64,000 nucleotides of DNA, taken from assembly GCA_913776195.1 (NCBI GenBank), contig CAJYMH010000010.1:62001-126000 (forward strand), in the 5' to 3' direction. A model generated the notes under the pieces. The model saw only the letters and a list, made by a program, of their open reading frames with translations, searched no databases and was not told the origin of the DNA. The stretch's first letter is position 1. Each line of letters opens with the position of its first letter. This document shows positions 30,069 to 39,599 of the stretch, in pieces. The translations under genes were made by a program, and so were the position numbers. The stretch comes from an uncultured Caulobacter sp. GTDB lineage: Bacteria > Pseudomonadota > Alphaproteobacteria > Caulobacterales > Caulobacteraceae.

Positions 30069-32030
30069 ATGGCGAAGCAGAACGGCTCCGAGGGCCGGCA
30101 AGGCCGGGGCTTTCTGGGCGGGCTCGTCTACTGGACGGCGGTGCTGGGCGTGTGGGCGGCGATCTTCACTCTCGCCATGCTGGCCGTCTTCGCCCGCGAC
30201 CTGCCGGACGTTTCCAAAGTGCTGGACGCCAAGCGCCAACCGTCGATCTCCTATCTGGACCGCAACGGCGCCCTGCTGGCGGTGCGCGGCAGCCAATATG
30301 CGCCGCCGGTCGATCTCGACACCCTGCCGGAGTACGTCCCCGCCGCCTTCGTGGCGGTGGAGGATCGCCGCTTCTACCTGCACCCGGGCTTCGACCCCAT
30401 CGGCATCACCCGGGCGCTGATCTCCAACCTGAAGCGTGAAGGCGGCCCCCTCAGCGGCGGCTCGACCATCACCCAGCAGTTGGCCCGCAACCTGTTCCTC
30501 GACTTCCGCCAGACCCTGCGCCGCAAGGTGCAGGAGCTGATCGTGGCCGTGTGGCTGGAGTTCAAGTTCTCCAAGAAGGAGATTCTGGCTCTCTATCTGA
30601 ACCGGGTGAACTTCGGCGGCGGCGCCTATGGCATCGAGGCCGCGGCCCAGCGCTACTTCAACAAGAAGGCCAGCCAGCTGACCGTCGGCGAGACCGCCCT
30701 GCTTGTCGGGCTGATGAAGAGTCCGTCGCGCTACAGCCCCGTCTACAACACCGACCGCGCCGAGCGCCGGGCCACCATCGTCCTGGACCAGATGGTCCGC
30801 ACCAAGGTGATCACCGCCGAGGAACGGGACGAGGCCCTGTCGACCCCGGTGCGCGTCTCCGCCCGCCTGGCCAACCAGCGCGCCCAGTATTTCACGGACT
30901 GGATCGATGATCAGGTCCGTGCCCTCGTCGGCGAGCCGACCGAGGACCTGGTGGTCGAGACCACCCTCGATCTGCCGATCCAGGCCGCCGCCGAGTCCTC
31001 GGTCCGCGCCACGATCCGCGCCCGCGCCTCGCAAGGCGTCCAGCAGGGCGCCCTGGTCGCCCTCGACGGCGAGGGCCGCATCCGCGCCTATGTGGGCGGC
31101 GCCGACTATGTGGAAAGCGAGTTCGACCGCGCCACCAAGGCCAAGCGCCAGGCTGGCTCGGCCTTCAAGCCTTTCGTCTATCTCACCGCCATGGAGGCGG
31201 GCCGCACGCCCAACGTGATCGTGGTCGACGAGCCAGTGAAGATCGGCAACTGGGAGCCGCGCAACTACACGAACGACTTCCGCGGCCCGATGACGATCCA
31301 GCAGGCCCTGGCCCAATCGATCAACACCGTCGCCGCCCGCCTGGCCAGCGAGGTCGGCACCGGCAACGTCGCCGCCACCGCCCGCCGCCTGGGCGTCACC
31401 TCCAAGATTCAGCAGGACCCGTCCATGGCGCTGGGCGCGGTCGAGGTCAGCCCGCTGGAGATGGCCCAGGCCTACGCCCCCTTCGCCAACGGCGGTTTCT
31501 CCGCCCGGGGCTACGGCATCACCCGCATCCGCACCGCCGCCGGTAAGGTCCTGTATGATCACGACGTGGGCAAGCCGGCCCGCACCAACGTCATCGGTTC
31601 GCCCGCCTTGCAGTACATGAACCAGATGATGCGCCAGGTGGTCTGCTGCGGCACGGGCACGGCGGCCCGCGTCGATGGATATGACGTGGCCGGCAAGACG
31701 GGCACGACGAGCGATTATCGCGACGCTTGGTTCGTCGGCTACACCGGCGGCTTCGTCACCGCCGTCTGGGTCGGCAAGGACGACAACACGCCCATGCGCA
31801 GGGTGACCGGCGGCGGCGCTCCGGCCGAGATCTGGAAGACCTTCATGGGTTCGGCCCTGCCGCGCCTGAAGGCTCAGGCCATCCCAGGCGGGACGATCGA
31901 GCCTCCGCCGCCTGAGCCGGACGCGATCAGCGACCTGCTGGGCGGCCTCGGCCTCGGCGGGGAGCCGGACCCGAACGCCCAACCCCAACCGCAGCAGCCC
32001 AACCAACCGCAGCCGCAGCTGCCCTACTGA
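30069..32030 (+). CDS. Bifunctional penicillin-binding protein 1A-family (glycosyltransferase/transpeptidase)
   Basis: A 653-residue class A penicillin-binding protein that polymerises and cross-links peptidoglycan. After an N-terminal cytoplasmic tail and one membrane anchor (about residues 19-42), the GT51 domain shows VAVEDRRFYLHPGFD (catalytic Glu98), GGSTITQQLARNLFL and RVNFGGGAYGIEAAA. The transpeptidase domain has Ser364 in SAFK, the SIN triad and the KTGTTS motif. The C-terminus is a Pro/Gln-rich tail. Caulobacterales carry several paralogues, so I give no gene letter. It is convergent with the metallopeptidase gene, whose stop codon directly abuts its own (TGATCA). Confidence 0.95.
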   Translation: MAKQNGSEGRQGRGFLGGLVYWTAVLGVWAAIFTLAMLAVFARDLPDVSKVLDAKRQPSISYLDRNGALLAVRGSQYAPPVDLDTLPEYVPAAFVAVEDRRFYLHPGFDPIGITRALISNLKREGGPLSGGSTITQQLARNLFLDFRQTLRRKVQELIVAVWLEFKFSKKEILALYLNRVNFGGGAYGIEAAAQRYFNKKASQLTVGETALLVGLMKSPSRYSPVYNTDRAERRATIVLDQMVRTKVITAEERDEALSTPVRVSARLANQRAQYFTDWIDDQVRALVGEPTEDLVVETTLDLPIQAAAESSVRATIRARASQGVQQGALVALDGEGRIRAYVGGADYVESEFDRATKAKRQAGSAFKPFVYLTAMEAGRTPNVIVVDEPVKIGNWEPRNYTNDFRGPMTIQQALAQSINTVAARLASEVGTGNVAATARRLGVTSKIQQDPSMALGAVEVSPLEMAQAYAPFANGGFSARGYGITRIRTAAGKVLYDHDVGKPARTNVIGSPALQYMNQMMRQVVCCGTGTAARVDGYDVAGKTGTTSDYRDAWFVGYTGGFVTAVWVGKDDNTPMRRVTGGGAPAEIWKTFMGSALPRLKAQAIPGGTIEPPPPEPDAISDLLGGLGLGGEPDPNAQPQPQQPNQPQPQLPY

Positions 32031-32789
32031 TCAGTCCTGGCCCACGGCGTGCAGTTCGCCGCCGTGGCGCTTGAGCCAGTCCCGATGCGGGCGGTGATCG
32101 CCCACCAGATCGTGGACCAAGGCCCAGAACTGCGGGCCGTGATTGGCCTCGATCAGGTGCGCGGCCTCGTGGGCGCAGACATAGTCGGCCACCGCCGGCG
32201 GACACAGGGCCAGCCGCCAGCTGTAGCGGATCGCCGCCGGGTGGCGCCCATGGGCCGGCTTGCACGATCCCCAGCGCCCCTTGGCGTCCATCACCGAGAC
32301 CGGCGGCAAGGGCTGGCCCAGGGCCTCGCAATGGGCCGCGGTCAGCAGGGTCAGCTGGCTCTTGGCCTCCGCCTTCAGCCGGCGCAGCACGGCGCGTGTC
32401 CAGGCTTCGCCATCGCCCGGCGCGATCAGGCGCGCGGGATGCAGGGCGTTGGCGGCGGTCAGGCGCGTGCGTCCCGGCGCCCGCTCCAGACGCACCGGAT
32501 TGCCGAACACACTCAGCATGTCGCCAGGCTGCAAGGGGTTGGCGTCCGGCACGGAGGCCATCTGCTTGGCGATCCACTCGGACCGGTCGCGGGCGAAGGC
32601 GGCGGCGTCGGCGAGCTTTCGCTCGTTCGGCGCTACGGCGATCATCCGCCGGCCTGCACGGTCCAGGCGCAGGCTGATGCGGCGGGCCTTGCGGTTCACC
32701 TTCATCAGCACCGAAGCGCCGGCCACGACGATCTCGTCACCGTCCTTCAAGGCGGCGATCTTCGGCGGGTTGATGCGGAAGAGACTCAT
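32031..32789 (-). CDS. YgjP/SprT-like zinc metallopeptidase (DUF45)
   Basis: A 252-residue protein of the YgjP-like (M48-type, DUF45) family. The zinc site is CAHEAAHLIEANHGPQFW (HExxH plus a downstream histidine), preceded by the conserved KGRWGSC motif. The N-terminal 100 residues form the usual beta-rich region (NRKARRISLRLDRAGR). Substrates are unknown. The start lies 11 bp after the phaZ stop, so the two are probably co-transcribed. Confidence 0.9.
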   Translation of the reverse strand: MSLFRINPPKIAALKDGDEIVVAGASVLMKVNRKARRISLRLDRAGRRMIAVAPNERKLADAAAFARDRSEWIAKQMASVPDANPLQPGDMLSVFGNPVRLERAPGRTRLTAANALHPARLIAPGDGEAWTRAVLRRLKAEAKSQLTLLTAAHCEALGQPLPPVSVMDAKGRWGSCKPAHGRHPAAIRYSWRLALCPPAVADYVCAHEAAHLIEANHGPQFWALVHDLVGDHRPHRDWLKRHGGELHAVGQD

Positions 32790-32800
32790 CGTCTCAAGAT

Positions 32801-34084
<1,284 letters not shown>

Positions 34085-34169
34085 TTCGTCATTGTGCGGC
34101 GCAGCATAACACGCCTGCGCTTAACGAAGTCCAGCCTTCTGCGTTGCGCCCCAACAGCGCAGGCGCGCC

Positions 34170-34787
34170 CTAGTTGATCGCTTGGTTCAGCTGTTCGGCC
34201 ATCTGGTCTGGGGTCATGCCATAGGCCAGCACTCGATCGAACTGACCCTCGGGGTTCATCAGATAGACCGCCGTGGAGTGATCCACGAGATAGCCTTCGC
34301 CCTCGCCGTTCTTCTTGTAATAGGCGCGATAGGCCTTTGCGGCCGCCGCCACCTGTTCCGGCGTGCCGGTCATGCCGATGGTCTTCACCGGCATCTCCAT
34401 GGCGCTCAGATAGTCCTTCATCTGCTGCGGCGTGTCGCGCTGCGGGTCCACCGAGATGAACACCACCTGCAGCTTGTCGGCCTTGCCGCCGATCTGGCCG
34501 GCGGCGGCTTTCAGGGCCTGCAGGGTCCCGGGGCAGACGTCCGGGCAATAGGTGAAGCCGAAGAACACTGCGCTCCATTGGCCCTTCAGGGCCGCTTCCG
34601 TCACCGGCCTGCCGTCCTGATCGATCAGCGCGAAGGGCCCGCCGATGGCCGCCGTTCCTGTGGACGTCACGCCCGGGTTCGCCCCGCCGGAGCGGCCGCC
34701 GAACACCCCCACGCGCCAGGCCAGCAGGCCGGCGAACAGCGCCGCCGCGACGCAGACGAGAACCAGAAGGACACGAACACGGTTCAT
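34170..34787 (-). CDS. SCO1/SenC/PrrC-family copper chaperone
   Basis: A 205-residue membrane-anchored thioredoxin-fold protein that delivers copper to the CuA site of cytochrome c oxidase or acts as a thiol reductase. An N-terminal helix (about residues 4-30) anchors it with the fold in the periplasm. The copper ligands are visible: Cys81 and Cys85 in CPDVC and His170 in VDHSTAVYL. I chose ATG 34787; seven codons upstream are unlikely to be translated. It is divergent from regB. SenC/PrrC genes sit beside regB-regA in Rhodobacter, where they feed redox state to the kinase, so the association is conserved. Confidence 0.93.
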   Translation of the reverse strand: MNRVRVLLVLVCVAAALFAGLLAWRVGVFGGRSGGANPGVTSTGTAAIGGPFALIDQDGRPVTEAALKGQWSAVFFGFTYCPDVCPGTLQALKAAAGQIGGKADKLQVVFISVDPQRDTPQQMKDYLSAMEMPVKTIGMTGTPEQVAAAAKAYRAYYKKNGEGEGYLVDHSTAVYLMNPEGQFDRVLAYGMTPDQMAEQLNQAIN

Positions 34788-34843
34788 GATGCAGCTCCGG
34801 CCCTTCAAACGAGGGCTCGCCTAGAGGAGGAAAGTCGTCGATC

Positions 34844-36241
34844 TTGGCGCGCATGGGCCCACCCACGACAGATGAAGCCATGGCGCGAGGCCTCGATAGG
34901 CCGGGGGCCGATCCCGCGCAAGCCGAACACGGCCACGGGCGGGCCCGCCGCAATGGTCTCCGGGCCCGGACCCTGATCGCCCTGCGCTGGCTGGCGGTGG
35001 TGGGCCAGACCATGGCGCTGCTGACCGCGGGCCTGGTCCTCGACTTCAAGGTTCCCTACGCTCTTTGCTTCGCCCTCATCGCCCTGGCTGCCTGGCTGAA
35101 CGTCCTGCTGATGATCGCGGCCGGCGGCCAGCGCCAGGTGCGCGACATCGAAGCCACCGCCCAGCTCGCCTTCGACATCCTGCAGATGACGGCCATGCTG
35201 TTCCTCACCGGCGGCGGGGCCAATCCCTTCGCCCTGCTGCTGGCGGCGCCCGCGACCCTGGCGGCGGCGACCCTGCCGGCGCGTCACGCCCTGGGCCTGA
35301 CCGGGCTGGCGGTGGCCATGACCATCGCCCTGGCCTTCAGCCCGTTCCCGGTGCCCTGGGGCTCCGATCTGATGGCGCAGAATCCGACCCCCCTGTTCAT
35401 GATGGTGGTCACCACCGCCCGGGTGCTCGGCATCATCTTCACCGCCGGCTACGCCTGGTATGCGGCGTCTGAAAGCGTCCGCATGCAGTTGGCGCTAGAC
35501 GTGACGCAGCGCGTTCTGGCGCGCGAGCAGCGCCTGTCGGCCCTGGGCGCGCTGGCCGCAGCCGCCGCGCACGAGCTGGGCACGCCCCTGGCCACCATCA
35601 CCGTCGTCGCGCGGGAGATGGCGCGCGGCACGACCGATCCGGTGACCCGCGAGGACGCCGAGCTGATGATCGCCCAGGCCCAGCGCTGCCGCGAGATCCT
35701 GCAGCGCCTGGGCGAGACCCCCGAGACCGGCGACGCGGTTCACGAACGCATGAGCTTGCTGCAGTTCGTTCAGGAGACCATCGAGCCCCACCTGTCGGTG
35801 GGCGGCGTGCGGGTCGAGGCGGTGGTCACCGGCGGCCCCGGCGCGGCCCCCGACATCTGGCGCATGCCTGAGGTCGTCCACGCCATGACCTCTATCGTCG
35901 AGAACGCCGTGGATTTCGCCAAGTCGGAGGTCCTTGTCACCGCCCGCTTCGACGAACGCTCGGTGCTGGTGGAGGTGCGCGACGACGGTCCGGGCTTCTC
36001 GCCCGAAATCCTCGCCAAGCTGGGCGAGCCTTACATCACCAGCCGCCCGGGGACCGAGGGCGGTCGCACCGGCCACGTGGGCATGGGGCTGGGCTTCTTC
36101 ATCGCCAAGACCTTGCTGGAACGAACGGGCGCCGTCGTGGATTTCAGGAACGGCCGCCAGGTCGGCGCCGTCGTCGCGGCGCGCTGGCCCAGGGCGGTCG
36201 TGGAGGCGCCAAATCTGGCCGAAACCTTGCGTGGGGCTTGA
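34844..36241 (+). CDS. regB: Redox-sensing histidine kinase RegB/PrrB/ActS
   Basis: A 465-residue sensor kinase that controls respiration and other redox-dependent processes through RegA. Six membrane helices occupy about residues 40-215. The ubiquinone-binding heptapeptide GGGANPF is intact. The H-box is AAAAHELGTPLATI (His243), and the redox-active cysteine lies in AQAQRCREIL. The ATP-binding domain shows VENAVDFA, DDGPGFSP and GMGLGFFIAKTLLER. The start is uncertain: TTG 34844 follows GAGGAGG by 13 bases, while ATG 34853 and ATG 34880 are alternatives. regA follows after 73 bp. Confidence 0.94.
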   Translation: MARMGPPTTDEAMARGLDRPGADPAQAEHGHGRARRNGLRARTLIALRWLAVVGQTMALLTAGLVLDFKVPYALCFALIALAAWLNVLLMIAAGGQRQVRDIEATAQLAFDILQMTAMLFLTGGGANPFALLLAAPATLAAATLPARHALGLTGLAVAMTIALAFSPFPVPWGSDLMAQNPTPLFMMVVTTARVLGIIFTAGYAWYAASESVRMQLALDVTQRVLAREQRLSALGALAAAAAHELGTPLATITVVAREMARGTTDPVTREDAELMIAQAQRCREILQRLGETPETGDAVHERMSLLQFVQETIEPHLSVGGVRVEAVVTGGPGAAPDIWRMPEVVHAMTSIVENAVDFAKSEVLVTARFDERSVLVEVRDDGPGFSPEILAKLGEPYITSRPGTEGGRTGHVGMGLGFFIAKTLLERTGAVVDFRNGRQVGAVVAARWPRAVVEAPNLAETLRGA

Positions 36242-36314
36242 TGCGAACCAGTTTACAAAGACAAGATGTCGCAACGGAGCCGGGCTATCGCCGGTCTGCC
36301 GGGGAGTTTTGTGA

Positions 36315-36872
36315 ATGACCGACCTGACCAGCGCCGTTGAAGCCCTGCCCGACAAGAGCCTGCTGGTGGTGGATGACGACGCTCCGCTGCGCACCCGCCT
36401 TGGTCGGGCGCTGGAGCAGCGCGGGTTCGAGGTCGCGATGGCCGCCGGCGTCCAGGAAGCAGCCGCGGCCGTGCGGGCCAAGGCTCCGGCCTTCGCCGTC
36501 CTGGACATGCGCCTGGAGGACGGCACCGGGCTTACGGTGGTCGAGCAGATCCGCAACGCCCGCCCGGAATCGCGCATCGTCATGCTGACCGGTTACGGCA
36601 ACATCGCCACGGCGGTGGCGGCGGTTAAGGCCGGGGCGGTGGATTATTTGCCCAAGCCCGCCGACGCCGACGATGTGGTCCGCGCCCTGCTGGCCCGCCC
36701 CGACGCGGCCCCGCCGCCCCCGGAAAACCCCATGAGCGCCGACCGCGTGCGATGGGAGCACATCCAGCGGGTCTATGAGCTGTGCGGACACAACGTGTCG
36801 GAGACGGCGCGCCGCCTGAACATGCACCGCCGCACCCTGCAGCGCATCTTGGCCAAGCGCGCCCCGCGCTAG
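36315..36872 (+). CDS. regA: Response regulator RegA/PrrA/ActR
   Basis: A 185-residue response regulator partner of RegB. The receiver domain holds VVDDDAP and the phospho-acceptor Asp64 in LDMRLEDGTG, with TGYGNIATAV and the conserved Lys in YLPKPAD. A proline-rich linker (PPPPENP) precedes the C-terminal Fis-type helix-turn-helix, CGHNVSETARRLNMHRRTLQR, the near-invariant RegA DNA-binding segment. Its stop is shared with the convergent DUF2236 gene through CTAG at 36869-36872. Confidence 0.96.
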   Translation: MTDLTSAVEALPDKSLLVVDDDAPLRTRLGRALEQRGFEVAMAAGVQEAAAAVRAKAPAFAVLDMRLEDGTGLTVVEQIRNARPESRIVMLTGYGNIATAVAAVKAGAVDYLPKPADADDVVRALLARPDAAPPPPENPMSADRVRWEHIQRVYELCGHNVSETARRLNMHRRTLQRILAKRAPR

Positions 36873-37756
36873 CGGTACAGAAAGTCCGCTGGCCGGCCCA
36901 CGCGAACCGACGCCTGGGCCGGCGGGGCCGATTTCAGCGCGATCCGGTCCGCCGTCCGCCCCAGCACGCCGATGATCTTCGCCTCGCCCTTGCGCAGGCC
37001 GCGATCGGCGATACCCAGCTGCGCCTGGGTCCAGTCGGGGAGGGTGCTTACCGCCGCCCGCACCAGCATGGCCTGAAACCAGCGCAGGCCAGGCGGCAGG
37101 GACTTCACCTTGGCGACGATCTCTAGGAATTCCAGGACGATGGCTGACGGCTCCAGCTTAGGCCGCATGGCCTGGAACTGCGCCTCCTGCTCGGCTTCCG
37201 ACCGGGGTGCGCCCACCGCGCCGTACAGGGTCGCCGACGGCGCCGCCTCGGTGTAGAATCGGTCCCGCTCCGCCTGTGACAGGGGGCGGACAAAGCGGTG
37301 ATAGGCCTGCATGAAGCCGTAAGAGGCGGTGGCCTGGACCCAGTCCAGCAGCTCCGGATCATCGGCGCGATAAGCCAGGCCGTCCGGCGTCACGCCAGCC
37401 ACCCGCCCGTGCATGCGTCCGACGCCGGCAATCATCCTCTCGGCGACGCTGCGGGCGCCATAGACGGTGACCATGGCCGCCATGCCGGTGCGCTTCATGC
37501 GCGGCAGAGGATCGGTGCGAAAGCTGGTATGGTCCCAGACTCCCGACCGCACGCGCGGCTCCGCCAGCTCCAGCAGCACGGCGGTGATCCCGCCGATGAA
37601 CAGCGACACCGGGTTCTTGAACACCTGCCAGGACACTGAGTCCGGCGACGCCAAGGCCGCCTCGCCGGGCGGGTTGAGGAAATCGACCTTCGGCACGCCC
37701 TCCATCTGGCGGGCGAAAAGACGCGCGGGGCCTAGGAACGCCGCTTGATGCGCCAT
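36869..37756 (-). CDS. Oxygenase MpaB-like (DUF2236) family protein
   Basis: A 295-residue protein of the DUF2236 family, related to the heme-containing MpaB and latex-clearing protein Lcp. Characteristic are VWDHTSFRTDPLPRMKRT at about residues 74-91 and the histidine-containing segment ASYGFMQAYHRFV. Members bind heme b and oxidise diverse substrates; this one cannot be assigned. I chose ATG 37756, seven bases after AGAGG. A three-part stem-loop at 37779-37820 lies just upstream in the predicted leader. Confidence 0.82.
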   Translation of the reverse strand: MAHQAAFLGPARLFARQMEGVPKVDFLNPPGEAALASPDSVSWQVFKNPVSLFIGGITAVLLELAEPRVRSGVWDHTSFRTDPLPRMKRTGMAAMVTVYGARSVAERMIAGVGRMHGRVAGVTPDGLAYRADDPELLDWVQATASYGFMQAYHRFVRPLSQAERDRFYTEAAPSATLYGAVGAPRSEAEQEAQFQAMRPKLEPSAIVLEFLEIVAKVKSLPPGLRWFQAMLVRAAVSTLPDWTQAQLGIADRGLRKGEAKIIGVLGRTADRIALKSAPPAQASVRVGRPADFLYR

Positions 37757-37778
37757 GATGAGAACCTCTGAATTGCGA

Positions 37779-37820
37779 GCCCCTGAAACCTGGCGGACCG
37801 CCAATGGTTGCGTCAGGGGC
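37779..37820 (-). other. Long interrupted stem-loop in the leader of the DUF2236 gene
   Basis: GCCCCTGA (37779-37786) pairs with TCAGGGGC (37813-37820), continuing inward as AACC (37787-37790) with GGTT (37806-37809) and GGC (37792-37794) with GCC (37800-37802). In the transcript the structure ends 22 bases before the ATG. No T run follows it on either strand, so it is not a standard terminator. It could be a structured 5' leader. Confidence 0.45.
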
Positions 37821-37920
37821 CCCAACGTCAGTCAAAGGCGCAATTCAGGCGAAACATCAGGAAGCATCAGCGAGCCCCATTTGGCGCCGCTCTCCGCGCA
37901 AGGCGCGAACTAGGCGGGAA

Positions 37921-38376
37921 TCAGGCGTCCAGGGTCTCGGCTTGGACGCCGGCCGCGCGCAGGGCCGCCAACCGACCAAAGGCGATGGTCAGCGCCTTGC
38001 GCCGTGCCCCGGCCAGGGGCGAGAGCGGCGCCTCGCGGACCACCGCCCCGTCAAAGGCGTCGGCCACGATCAGACCCGGCTCCTCCGGCAGCACGCCGTC
38101 AGGAAAGCCCGGCGACACCGCGAAATAAAAGGCGTCGCAATAGGGCGCGTACTCTCCCCATTTGCGATCGGTGCGGAAGTCGTCGATCCCCGACTTCACC
38201 TCGACGATGAGAATCTCGCCCTTGCGGCCCAGGGCCATCAGGTCCGCCCGCCGCCCATTGGGCAGCCGCACCTCGGCCAGGGGGGCGAACCCCAGCCCGA
38301 TCAACAACCGCGCCGCCCCCCGCGTCACCGACGCGGTGGTCTCCGGGCGTGAAATAATCGTGACGGCGACGTCCAT
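37921..38376 (-). CDS. mmcB: MmcB-family DNA repair protein
   Basis: A 151-residue protein with a PD-(D/E)XK nuclease-like core: RLPNGRRADLMALGRKGEILIVEVKSGIDDFRTDRKW. The family (DUF1052, MmcB) was linked in Caulobacter to tolerance of mitomycin C as part of the SOS response. The start at ATG 38376 is immediately preceded by a perfect alphaproteobacterial LexA box at 38388-38402, which supports damage induction. The reaction is not proven. Confidence 0.93.
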   Translation of the reverse strand: MDVAVTIISRPETTASVTRGAARLLIGLGFAPLAEVRLPNGRRADLMALGRKGEILIVEVKSGIDDFRTDRKWGEYAPYCDAFYFAVSPGFPDGVLPEEPGLIVADAFDGAVVREAPLSPLAGARRKALTIAFGRLAALRAAGVQAETLDA

Positions 38377-38387
38377 GCCATCATTTT

Positions 38388-38402
38388 GTTCTGGATATGT
38401 TC
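38388..38402. promoter_or_regulatory. LexA (SOS) box of mmcB
   Basis: GTTC-TGGATAT-GTTC at 38388-38402 is an exact match to the alphaproteobacterial SOS consensus GTTC-N7-GTTC. It lies 11 bp upstream of the mmcB start and 25 bp after the stop codon of the preceding gene. Confidence 0.85.
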
Positions 38403-38427
38403 GATAGGCAAGTAGCCAAGCCGCAGC

Positions 38428-38976
38428 TTACGACGGTGGTTGCCGCACGATCTTCAGCCGGCTCACATCATACCCCATCGCCTTTGCCCGACCGATGAGC
38501 GCATCCCGATCCGCTTCCGGCAGCACAGCCTGGCGCGACAGGATCCACAGGTACTTGCCGGAGCCTTCGCCGACGATGGCCCAGCTGTAGTCCTCGGCGC
38601 GGTCGAGGACCCAATAGTCGCCGAAAAACGGCCCGAAGAAGGAGACCTTCAACTTGGCCCCGTTGGAGCCCTCGACGATCTTGGCCTTGCCTTCGCTGAC
38701 CCTCACGGCTCCGTCCGGGCTGCCTTCGCGGCAGGTGTTCTTCACCGCGATGAGGCCGTCCGGTCGCTTGCTGTAGTCGGCGGTCACGCCTTCGCAGCCG
38801 ATCTCGAAGCTTTGGTCGTAGCGCGCGATTTCGTACCAGCGGCCAAGATAGCGATCGAGCGCCACGGGCTTGGCCGGCTCGGGGACGGCCTTGTTCCCGC
38901 TGGGCCCGCCAAAGCAGGCCGCGGCGGTCAGGGCGATGGCCGTGGTCACGGCCAGGGTCAGGGCGCTGCGGCGCAT
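38428..38976 (-). CDS. Lipocalin-family outer-membrane lipoprotein (Blc-like)
   Basis: A 182-residue bacterial lipocalin. The lipoprotein signal peptide ends in TAAAC, with the lipidated Cys at residue 21. The lipocalin motif LGRWYEIARYDQSFE follows, with VTADYSKRPDG, VKNTCREGSPDG, GDYWVLDRAEDYSWAIVGE and YLWILSR. Blc-type lipocalins bind fatty acids or lysophospholipids at the outer membrane. Two cysteines (in IGCEGV and NTCREG) could form the usual disulfide. It lies 17 bp after a paralogue on the same strand. The frame stays open upstream, but that part overlaps the paralogue and is not coding. Confidence 0.9.
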   Translation of the reverse strand: MRRSALTLAVTTAIALTAAACFGGPSGNKAVPEPAKPVALDRYLGRWYEIARYDQSFEIGCEGVTADYSKRPDGLIAVKNTCREGSPDGAVRVSEGKAKIVEGSNGAKLKVSFFGPFFGDYWVLDRAEDYSWAIVGEGSGKYLWILSRQAVLPEADRDALIGRAKAMGYDVSRLKIVRQPPS

Positions 38977-38993
38977 GTCGAACCTTCGTGTGA

Positions 38994-39512
38994 TCAGTGT
39001 TGCGGAAATTCCAGTCGGTTGACCGGATAGCCCAGAGCCTTGATGCGGGCGAGCGCCGTGGCTCGGGCGGCGGCGGGCAGGGCGGCCTTCCGCGCTAGCA
39101 GCCAGATGTAGTTGCCCCCTGGCGTCGCCATCAACGCCCAGGACTGGTCGTCGGCGCGGTCCAGCACCCAGTATTCCTGGTGATGCAGGCCGCCCAGGAA
39201 GCTCATGGAGAACTTGGCGTTGCCGCTGCCGTTCACCACCTTGCCCTTGGTGTTGAACACCTTGGCCTTGCCGTTGGGCGAGCCCCGGCGGCAGGTCTGG
39301 ACCACGCTGAACGCGTCGGCGTCCGCGCGGGTGAAGACGGTGGTCGGCGCCTCGCAGTCCTTTTGCCCGGCGTTGGGCAGGCGGGCGATCTCGAACCATT
39401 TGCCGCTGTAGAAGCGCTCGGCCACCGGCTTGGCCGGCGGCGGGGCGGCCGCCTGAACGGCGGAGGCGACGGTGAGGCTCGCCACGACAGCGGCGAAGAA
39501 GAACAGGCGCAT
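38994..39512 (-). CDS. Lipocalin-family periplasmic protein, paralogue of the next gene
   Basis: A 172-residue lipocalin, with signal peptide MRLFFFAAVVASLTVASAVQA and mature start AAPPPAKPV. The lipocalin motif is SGKWFEIARLPNAGQ, followed by VVQTCRRGSPNG, EYWVLDRADDQSWALMATP and YIWLLAR. Unlike its neighbour it has no lipobox, so it is predicted soluble in the periplasm. The matching cysteines (KDCEAP and QTCRRG) are kept. The two genes look like an old tandem duplication that kept one anchored and one free copy. Confidence 0.88.
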   Translation of the reverse strand: MRLFFFAAVVASLTVASAVQAAAPPPAKPVAERFYSGKWFEIARLPNAGQKDCEAPTTVFTRADADAFSVVQTCRRGSPNGKAKVFNTKGKVVNGSGNAKFSMSFLGGLHHQEYWVLDRADDQSWALMATPGGNYIWLLARKAALPAAARATALARIKALGYPVNRLEFPQH

Positions 39513-39545
39513 CGGCGTTTCCCGGGCTCGAACCCGGGCCAACGC

Positions 39546-39576
39546 AAAGCGCCCCGCCGGGGTTCCGACGGGGCGC
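39546..39576 (-). terminator. Terminator after the diiron protein gene
   Basis: On the minus strand GCGCCCCG (39576-39569) pairs with CGGGGCGC (39556-39549) around a structured loop, followed by TTT (39548-39546). It lies 23 bp after the stop codon of the upstream gene. Confidence 0.65.
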
Positions 39577-39599
39577 GCTGTCGCAGGTTTTTGTGACGC

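Noticed and set aside
39521..39538. A sequence like a tRNA T-arm (CCCGGGTTCGAGCCCGGG on the minus strand).
   Set aside because: No anticodon arm, D-arm or matching acceptor stem lies around it, and there is no CCA end. It is a GC-rich hairpin in front of the soluble lipocalin gene.
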